Under the pieces are notes generated by a model that was not told the DNA's origin, searched no databases, and saw only the letters and a list, made by a program, of their open reading frames with translations. 64,000 bases of DNA from Microbacter margulisiae (GTDB lineage: Bacteria; Bacteroidota; Bacteroidia; Bacteroidales; Paludibacteraceae): assembly GCF_014192515.1 (NCBI RefSeq), contig NZ_JACHYB010000001.1, forward strand, positions 1,736,001 through 1,800,000. Reading direction: 5' to 3'. This document shows positions 58,428-64,000 of the stretch, piece by piece. Each line of letters starts with the position of its first letter. The stretch's first letter is position 1. The translations under genes and the position numbers were made by a program.

Positions 58428-59273
58428 GTGATTTTTTTTCGACACATATCTGAAAAAATAAGGCTCTTGACGAATTCTCGAAAAGAGCCTTATCTGTTAT
58501 TTAATCGCCTCACCGGATTTACTCCACGTCAGATTGAATTATATGAACTGGCATTGCTCCATAAGTCAATGGGTGCAAGAGACTCTAAAGGAAATCTGGC
58601 CAATAATGAAAGATTGGAATTTTTAGGTGATGCCATTATAACAGCTATTGTTTCTGATATTGTTTATGATCATTTTAGGGAGAAAGAAGAGGGCTTCCTT
58701 ACCAACATTCGTTCTAAAATCGTACAACGCGAAATGTTGAATAAGATTGCTATTGAAATGGGAATTCCAACATTAATTCAAATTCCTACAGGCAGTCAGC
58801 TTCATGGGAATAATGTATTTGGGAATGCATTGGAGGCATTAGTCGGCGCAATTTATTTAGATCAGGGATTTTCGCGGTGTAAAGCATTCATACAACATCG
58901 AATTATCGATAAATCCCTAAATATGAATTATTTGGCAAATAAAGAAGTGAATTTTAAATCACGGCTTATTGAATGGGGACAAAGCCATCGGGTTCCTGTT
59001 GTCTTTGAAGTAGTGGAGACATTTCAAAATCGACAAAACGAAGTAACCTTTCAGGCCAAAGCACTGATTAACTCACAATTAGGAGGTATTGGAATCGGGC
59101 ATTCCAAAAAAGAATCACAACAGCAGGCAGCCAAAATAGCTATGGTTAAATTACACGAAGACAAGCAATTTGTGGATATAGTATTAAATTCCGCTGTTGC
59201 ACCTTCTTCAACGTCTCAAGAGCAAACTATTGACAAAGAGAATGCCAATTATAAATCTGAAGCTATACATTAG
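58428..59273 (+). CDS. rnc: Ribonuclease III
   Basis: Cleaves double-stranded RNA. The 281-residue protein has the RNase III signature NERLEFLGDAIITAIV (about 64-79), the second acidic site GNALEALVGAIYLD, and a C-terminal dsRNA-binding domain (about 175-245, ending GIGHSKKESQQQAAKIAMVK). The start is a GTG at 58428, 3 bases after fabF; no ATG is available before the catalytic domain except at residue 48. About 35 residues beyond the dsRNA-binding domain are low-complexity. Confidence 0.94.
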   Translation: MIFFRHISEKIRLLTNSRKEPYLLFNRLTGFTPRQIELYELALLHKSMGARDSKGNLANNERLEFLGDAIITAIVSDIVYDHFREKEEGFLTNIRSKIVQREMLNKIAIEMGIPTLIQIPTGSQLHGNNVFGNALEALVGAIYLDQGFSRCKAFIQHRIIDKSLNMNYLANKEVNFKSRLIEWGQSHRVPVVFEVVETFQNRQNEVTFQAKALINSQLGGIGIGHSKKESQQQAAKIAMVKLHEDKQFVDIVLNSAVAPSSTSQEQTIDKENANYKSEAIH

Positions 59274-59335
59274 CTGCAGTAAATAATATTGCATTGAGAT
59301 CATATTTGAACGCATGTAGCTAATACGCTAAAATA

Positions 59336-60088
59336 ATGGAAATTATCTTTTTAGGAACAGGAACTTCAACCGGCGTGCCATATATCGGCTGCAATTGTGA
59401 GGTATGTACATCTACAGATCCTCATGATAATCGATTACGGTCATCCCTGTTGATTCGTGAAAAAGAGAAAACCATATTAATTGACTGCGGACCGGATTTC
59501 AGGCAACAAATGCTGACAAATCATATTCGCTCTTTAGATTCCATTCTATTGACGCATGAACATTACGATCATGTTAGTGGATTGGATGATGTAAGGGCAT
59601 TTCAAACTGTAAATATCTTTGCAGAAAATCGTGTGGCGAAGATCATACAAAGCAATTTGCATTATTCTTTTGCAGCTAATAAATACCCAGGCGTGCCTGA
59701 TTTTAAAATGCATATTATTCACGAATATGAACCTTTTCTGGCAGACAACATCCACTGTACACCAATCCGCGTCATGCATGCCAATTTACCAACATTAGGA
59801 TTTCGTGTTGGGAAAATGGCATACCTGACTGATCTAAAAACGTTACCAGAAGCATCGATTCAATTGCTTCAGGATCTCGATCTTCTGATACTAGGAACGT
59901 TACGATTTAAACCTCATTTTTCTCATTTAATGGTAGATGAAGCACTCTCCATTGTTCGGCTACTAGCTCCCAAACGAACCTATTTTACTCATATCGGACA
60001 TGATATGGGAAAACATGCCGATGTTCAGAAACAATTACCCGATCATGTCTTTCTGGCATACGACGGACTAACACTTGAAACTTATTAA
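59336..60088 (+). CDS. Metallo-beta-lactamase-fold hydrolase (PhnP-like)
   Basis: A 250-residue protein with the MBL zinc motif THEHYDHVSGLDD and the N-terminal LGTGTSTGVPYIGCNCEVCT, with the two-Cys segment seen in PhnP-type cyclic phosphodiesterases. Further ligands are in LPTLGFRVGKMAYLTDL and YFTHIGHDMGKHAD. No phosphonate genes are near, so the substrate is unlikely to be phosphonate-derived. It is a housekeeping-type member conserved in Bacteroidota. Confidence 0.83.
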   Translation: MEIIFLGTGTSTGVPYIGCNCEVCTSTDPHDNRLRSSLLIREKEKTILIDCGPDFRQQMLTNHIRSLDSILLTHEHYDHVSGLDDVRAFQTVNIFAENRVAKIIQSNLHYSFAANKYPGVPDFKMHIIHEYEPFLADNIHCTPIRVMHANLPTLGFRVGKMAYLTDLKTLPEASIQLLQDLDLLILGTLRFKPHFSHLMVDEALSIVRLLAPKRTYFTHIGHDMGKHADVQKQLPDHVFLAYDGLTLETY

Positions 60089-60181
60089 TATCCATTTTGT
60101 TGTTGCTGGAAGTCTATCATACATGGATTCGTGACGAATCGTAAATGAAGGCTTTGGCAATGACCCGAAACAAAAGATAAA

Positions 60182-61981
60182 ATGCAAAAAATACGAAACA
60201 TTGCAATTATTGCACACGTCGATCACGGTAAAACAACGTTAGTAGACAAGATGTTGCTGGCAACCAAACTTTTTCGTGAGAATGAACAGGTTGGTGAATT
60301 AATTTTAGACAATAACGATCTGGAACGTGAACGGGGAATTACCATTCTATCAAAGAATGTCTCTGTTACCTATAATAATTATAAGATTAATATTATCGAC
60401 ACTCCGGGGCACGCTGACTTTGGAGGTGAGGTAGAACGGGTATTAAACATGGCCGATGGAGTTCTGCTTTTAGTTGATGCTTTTGAAGGGCCAATGCCAC
60501 AAACCCGTTTTGTTTTGCAAAAGGCCATACAATTAGGTCTAAAACCAATTGTTGTGATTAACAAAGTCGATAAACCCAACTGTCGTCCGGAAGAAGTGCA
60601 GGAAGAGGTCTTCGACTTAATGTTCAACCTCGATGCAACAGAAGATCAGCTAAATTTTCATACCCTATTTGGTTCGGCTAAACAAGGATGGATGTCGAAT
60701 GATCCTCATGTCGTAAAAAATGACATCAATGATCTTTTTGATGCAATTATCGAATATATCCCTGAACCTAAATATTTGGAAGGCCCACCACAGATGTTGA
60801 TCACATCGCTTGACTATTCTTCATATGTTGGCCGAATTGCTGTTGGTCGTGTACATCGTGGCGTTTTGAATGAAGGCATGCCGATCGCCCTGGCTAAACG
60901 AGATGGAAGTATTGTAAAATCAAGAATTAAGGAACTGGATGTGTTTACAGGACTTGGCCGGACCAAAGTAGATACTGTAGGGTCGGGTGATATTTGTGCT
61001 CTTGTTGGTATTGATAATTTCGAAATTGGAGATACAATAACCGATATCGACAATCCTGATCCACTCGATCCGATTGCCATTGACGAACCAACGATGAGCA
61101 TGTTGTTCACCATTAATAACTCCCCGTTTTTTGGGAAAGAAGGTAAATACGTAACTTCCCGCCATATTCATGACCGTCTAATGCGGGAATTAGATAAAAA
61201 TCTAGCTTTACGCGTTGAAAAAAGCGAATCTCAGGATGCATGGGTAGTTTATGGCCGGGGCGTACTTCACCTTTCCATTCTTATAGAAACAATGCGCCGG
61301 GAAGGATACGAATTGCAGGTAGGCCAGCCTCAAGTACTTATCAAGGAAATTGCAGCAGTTAAAAACGAACCGATAGAACAGCTTACCATCAATGTGCCGG
61401 ATGAATATTCAGGGAAAATTATTGAAATAGTCGCTTCACGTAAAGGTGAAATGATCAACATGGATCGTAAGGGTGAACGTGTTAATCTCGAGTTTACGAT
61501 TCCCTCACGCGGAATCATAGGATTGAGAAACAATCTTCTGACAGCTTCAGCTGGCGAAGCAATCATTGCACATCGTTTCCTTGAATATCAACCTTATAAA
61601 GGAGATATGGAACGACGTACAAATGGCTCCATCATTGTAATGGAAACCGGAACCGTTTTTGCTTACGCTCTTGATAAACTTCAGGACAGAGGTAAATTTT
61701 TTGTTTCGCCACAAGATGAAGTATATGCAGGTCAAGTTGTTGGTGAGCACTGTAAAGAAGGCGATCTCACTGTCAATGTAACCAAATCTAAGAAACTCAC
61801 AAACATGCGGGCTTCCGGTTCGGACGATAAAGCACGCATCGCACCTCCGGTAATTTTTAGCCTTGAGGAAGCCTTGGAATACATCAAAGAAGATGAGTAT
61901 GTGGAAGTAACTCCAAAATCAATCCGGCTACGTAAGATTGTATTGGATGAAAACGAACGTAAGCGTCTTGCTAAGAAATAA
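60182..61981 (+). CDS. typA: Ribosome-associated GTPase TypA/BipA
   Basis: A 599-residue translational GTPase. The G domain has G1 [16 protein letters not shown]2 [10 protein letters not shown]3 [15 protein letters not shown] and G4 NKVDKPN. It is followed by the EF-G-like domains II, III and V and the BipA-specific C-terminal domain ([24 protein letters not shown] end). It acts on the ribosome under stress and in 50S assembly. Its last 11 bases overlap the convergent Nudix gene. Confidence 0.97.
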   Translation: MQKIRNIAIIAHVDHGKTTLVDKMLLATKLFRENEQVGELILDNNDLERERGITILSKNVSVTYNNYKINIIDTPGHADFGGEVERVLNMADGVLLLVDAFEGPMPQTRFVLQKAIQLGLKPIVVINKVDKPNCRPEEVQEEVFDLMFNLDATEDQLNFHTLFGSAKQGWMSNDPHVVKNDINDLFDAIIEYIPEPKYLEGPPQMLITSLDYSSYVGRIAVGRVHRGVLNEGMPIALAKRDGSIVKSRIKELDVFTGLGRTKVDTVGSGDICALVGIDNFEIGDTITDIDNPDPLDPIAIDEPTMSMLFTINNSPFFGKEGKYVTSRHIHDRLMRELDKNLALRVEKSESQDAWVVYGRGVLHLSILIETMRREGYELQVGQPQVLIKEIAAVKNEPIEQLTINVPDEYSGKIIEIVASRKGEMINMDRKGERVNLEFTIPSRGIIGLRNNLLTASAGEAIIAHRFLEYQPYKGDMERRTNGSIIVMETGTVFAYALDKLQDRGKFFVSPQDEVYAGQVVGEHCKEGDLTVNVTKSKKLTNMRASGSDDKARIAPPVIFSLEEALEYIKEDEYVEVTPKSIRLRKIVLDENERKRLAKK

Positions 61982-62735
61982 AAGGAACCGATCCTTCTTT
62001 AAAATGTTGTACAGCTTCTCGGATAGAAGCTAAACCAAAATCTTCAGGTTGAATGTAGTCGAGCTTAATAAAGAAAGTTTCGGCTACATCATCCAAAGGT
62101 TTCAATTTGTTCAAATCTTCCACGTCACATCGATAAAAAAGATCCAATGTTGGAATGGTCATCCCCGACCAGCGATACCGGTTTGGAATAGTAAAAAGCA
62201 TCTCTGCATTTGTTACAGTCAGATTTAGTTCTTCCTTTATTTCGCGTCTTACAGCCTCTTCCCCACTCTCTTTCAAAGTAACAAATCCACCGGGAAGATC
62301 CAAAGTTCCTTTAGCGGGATGGTGAGCCCTACGACCAACCAACAATTCTCCCTCTTCGTTTACAATGAGTGCAGCTACTGCAGCTGATGGATTAATGTAA
62401 TAATTAAACCCACAATTTTCGCATGTCTTGGAATTATCCTGTTTAGCAACAAAATCAGAGGAACCACAAACCGGACAATAACGAAAAAGAGCCAGTGGAT
62501 GCTGATCTTCTCCAACATTCACAAGTTTATCTTTTTTAGTCTGATGGTTCGCTTCATACACAGTAGCCACAACAGTCAAAACACCAATCACAGCAATCAC
62601 AGACAAAACCAAAACTGTAATTGTAATTCTCTCTTCAAGAAGGTTCTTAGTAAGAGCGTTAATAATTCCATAAGCTAAAACCATCAAGACAATGGTAGCT
62701 AAAATAGTAAGGGTAATTTTTAATGATGCTTTCAT
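61971..62735 (-). CDS. Membrane-anchored Nudix hydrolase with a zinc ribbon
   Basis: A 254-residue protein. Residues 7-28 and 38-59 are hydrophobic and predicted to span the membrane. A four-Cys zinc ribbon follows (Cys87, 90 in CPVC; Cys105, 108 in CENC), then the Nudix domain (about 115-250). The Nudix box is complete: GGFVTLKESGEEAVRREIKE with EELNL after it. The zinc ribbon resembles NudC-type NADH pyrophosphatases. The usual Bacteroidota relatives I recall start at the zinc ribbon without the two membrane helices, so this N terminus is unusual. The substrate is unknown. Confidence 0.82.
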   Translation of the reverse strand: MKASLKITLTILATIVLMVLAYGIINALTKNLLEERITITVLVLSVIAVIGVLTVVATVYEANHQTKKDKLVNVGEDQHPLALFRYCPVCGSSDFVAKQDNSKTCENCGFNYYINPSAAVAALIVNEEGELLVGRRAHHPAKGTLDLPGGFVTLKESGEEAVRREIKEELNLTVTNAEMLFTIPNRYRWSGMTIPTLDLFYRCDVEDLNKLKPLDDVAETFFIKLDYIQPEDFGLASIREAVQHFKEGSVPFIS

Positions 62736-62961
62736 AGAACATAAGATTTAGATCAATTTATAAACAAACCACCACTCTTCAATATCAGCTTTAGCGCAAA
62801 GATAAATAAGATTTCATGAGAAACAATTTATTTAACATAAACTTTTCATCATTCATAGTGATTCTGCAGAACAAAAGCTTTCCTCTCCAATTTCATTGTT
62901 GTATACGCCGTCATCGTTTTCAAAAATTGAAAAAAGAGTTGATAGGGAAAAAAATTTATTG

Positions 62962-62969
62962 TACCTTTG
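62962..62969 (+). promoter_or_regulatory. -7 element of the tRNA-Lys gene
   Basis: TACCTTTG lies 12 bases upstream of the tRNA 5' end. A TTGA about 19 bases further upstream may act at -33. Confidence 0.6.
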
Positions 62970-62981
62970 CGCTCCTAAAAT

Positions 62982-63054
62982 GACTCCGTAGCTCAGTTGG
63001 TAGAGCAAATGACTCTTAATCATTGGGTCGAGGGTTCGAGCCCCTCCGGGGTCA
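62982..63054 (+). tRNA. tRNA-Lys (anticodon CTT)
   Basis: A 73-base cloverleaf. The acceptor stem GACTCCG pairs with CGGGGTC (one G-U). The D arm has GCTC/GAGC. The anticodon stem AATGA/TCATT encloses loop CTCTTAA, so the anticodon is CTT, reading AAG. The T arm is AGGGTTCGAGCCCCT. The discriminator base is A and CCA is not encoded. A -7 element lies 12 bases upstream and a terminator follows. Confidence 0.95.
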
Positions 63055-63060
63055 CTTCCC

Positions 63061-63089
63061 AAAGCGATGTTATTCATCGCTTTTTTATT
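63061..63089 (+). terminator. Rho-independent terminator of tRNA-Lys
   Basis: AAAGCGATG (63061-63069) pairs with CATCGCTTT (63075-63083) over 9 bp with a five-base loop, followed by TTTATTT. Confidence 0.87.
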
Positions 63090-63103
63090 TACTTGATTTA
63101 TTA

Positions 63104-64000
63104 TTAATGGCATGCTTCTCTGTCTTCTTTTGTTAAAGAAACTCTACGCAACTGCCGTTGAATATTAAAAAGCTGATTGGGCACGCTTGCACAATATCCG
63201 GCTGACTTAAAAAATAAGGTTCCGTCACCGTCGCATAATACCACAATGGGTAACTTGTTTGATAATAACTGAGGAAATAAAGCGCTAAGAGCCTCAATAA
63301 GGCTTCTTTGCTGATCAATCACAATGACATTGGGAGTCGGCAAAGAAAAAGAAGAAAGAGTCCCTGTCTGGATGTTTTCAGAAGAAGAAAAAACGTAAAC
63401 AAACATCATTTTCCTACCATGGAATTGATCAGCCATCATGGCAAGATCTTGCAGGACATGACGGGAGGGTTCCTGATCAGGATCAAACAGTACAATGGCA
63501 ATCTCTTTTTTTCCTGCAACCAGGGATGCCAATGAGCAGGAAGAAGCTTGCCCTGCCGGACGAACAGTAACAGCACCCAAATCTATTTTACCCAAAGGAT
63601 GGATGTCATTCGGATATTGCCGCAGGGTAACCGGTAAATGTACTTCATCTCCTTTCGAAACCTTGAAAAATTGCATGGAGCTAAGCACGCTACCATCCGT
63701 CAATCGAACTCCTGTTGTAAGCACATAACGTCCTGTATCTACAGGCAAAGGATCGGGAAAGTCACCGATTCGCTGAAAACCTTCATAGGGAAGTGTATGG
63801 TAATGCCCATCATGGAGCACTCCTAAGGTGAAATTATGGTCATATTGAGGTGATATTCTGTTTTTACAATCCAGTAATTTTATTTTCCCCCATACAGGGA
63901 TTGATGCTTTCCCCGTATTGAAATCAACGTCAAACCATTCGTCGTTATGTTGAAATTCAGGTTCGTGAGTTTGCGGATTCAAACGAGACGGAATACCAAA
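63104..64000 (-). CDS. Transglutaminase-domain secreted protein, C-terminal part
   Basis: The frame is open to the window edge, so at least 298 residues and no start are visible. The first residues FGIPSRLNPQTHEPEF contain the G-I-P-S-R motif that follows the catalytic Cys of transglutaminase-like domains in Bacteroidota. After a linker, residues about 150-290 look thioredoxin-like without the CxxC pair (IAIVLFDPDQEPSRHVLQDL, KMMFVYVFSSSENI). The large parent proteins of this type are secreted. The catalytic Cys itself lies outside the window. Confidence 0.6.
   Translation of the reverse strand, partial: FGIPSRLNPQTHEPEFQHNDEWFDVDFNTGKASIPVWGKIKLLDCKNRISPQYDHNFTLGVLHDGHYHTLPYEGFQRIGDFPDPLPVDTGRYVLTTGVRLTDGSVLSSMQFFKVSKGDEVHLPVTLRQYPNDIHPLGKIDLGAVTVRPAGQASSCSLASLVAGKKEIAIVLFDPDQEPSRHVLQDLAMMADQFHGRKMMFVYVFSSSENIQTGTLSSFSLPTPNVIVIDQQRSLIEALSALFPQLLSNKLPIVVLCDGDGTLFFKSAGYCASVPNQLFNIQRQLRRVSLTKEDREACH

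Noticed and set aside
60115..60145. Inverted repeat before typA (ATTCGTGACGAAT)
   Set aside because: A short perfect dyad with a loop too small for a stable hairpin and no T-run; no operator can be supported.
62853..63113. 86-residue minus-strand ORF over the tRNA
   Set aside because: Antisense to a clear tRNA gene; a chance open frame.

Overview
The window looks like a chromosomal segment from an anaerobic member of the Bacteroidota, most likely the order Bacteroidales. The evidence is the repeated TAnnTTTG-type promoter element (about -7) in front of genes on both strands, a PorX two-domain regulator, a GldF-type permease, and families typical of the phylum (DUF3788, DUF4783, DUF4292, DUF4861, DUF3943, DUF5715, OstA-like, EnvC-like). 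A methylmalonyl-CoA epimerase beside a carboxyltransferase points to propionate formation. The species cannot be fixed from the sequence alone.

Layout. 1-2.3 kb: propionate genes and a secreted C1 peptidase. 2.4-3.2 kb: a broken TM2-domain gene and a DUF3788 gene. 3.4-6.1 kb: an ECF sigma factor, its probable anti-sigma factor, a small secreted protein and an outer-membrane barrel protein, closed by a terminator. 6.1-10.2 kb is the accessory island. It holds a candidate 51-residue small gene, an array of thirteen TACCnnGGTA dyads at an exact 21-bp period, and an IS4-family element (perfect 19-bp inverted repeats, 9-bp target duplication). That element was split by an intact IS256-family element (26-bp imperfect inverted repeats, 8-bp target duplication). 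10.2-11.3 kb: a CidA/LrgA-CidB/LrgB pair whose promoter starts 28 bp from the IS edge.

11.4-16.8 kb: a fused MtnA/class II aldolase protein, a GT4 glycosyltransferase, a YciO/Sua5-family protein, shikimate dehydrogenase and a butyrate kinase. 17-25 kb: ClpC, a DUF5715 predicted peptidase, a methyltransferase, PurM, RNase Z, RlmB and a TetR regulator. 25.7-28.6 kb: KduI, KduD and a DUF4861 lipoprotein (unsaturated-uronate catabolism). 28.7-32.7 kb: PurE, LigA, a DUF4783 protein and NadC. 32.7-37.3 kb: a GldF permease with no GldG beside it, two outer-membrane-type proteins and an M28 peptidase lipoprotein.

37.3-43.1 kb (minus strand): a glycosyltransferase and flippase pair, RuvB, Der and a SPOR protein. 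43.2-48.8 kb: polyprenyl synthase, a DUF4292 lipoprotein, an EnvC-like activator, a TrmH-family methyltransferase and PorX. 48.9-56.2 kb: GuaB, then two SurA/PpiC-type chaperones and an OstA-like protein (outer-membrane biogenesis). 56.2-62.7 kb: PurN, AcpP-FabF-Rnc, a metallo-beta-lactamase-fold hydrolase, TypA and a membrane-anchored Nudix protein. The window ends with tRNA-Lys(CTT) and the end of a transglutaminase-type protein.

Most of the window is ordinary housekeeping sequence. The parts that deserve attention are the 21-bp dyad array, the nested insertion sequences, the MtnA-aldolase fusion, the membrane-anchored Nudix protein and the decayed TM2 gene. No rRNA, CRISPR array or prophage was seen.
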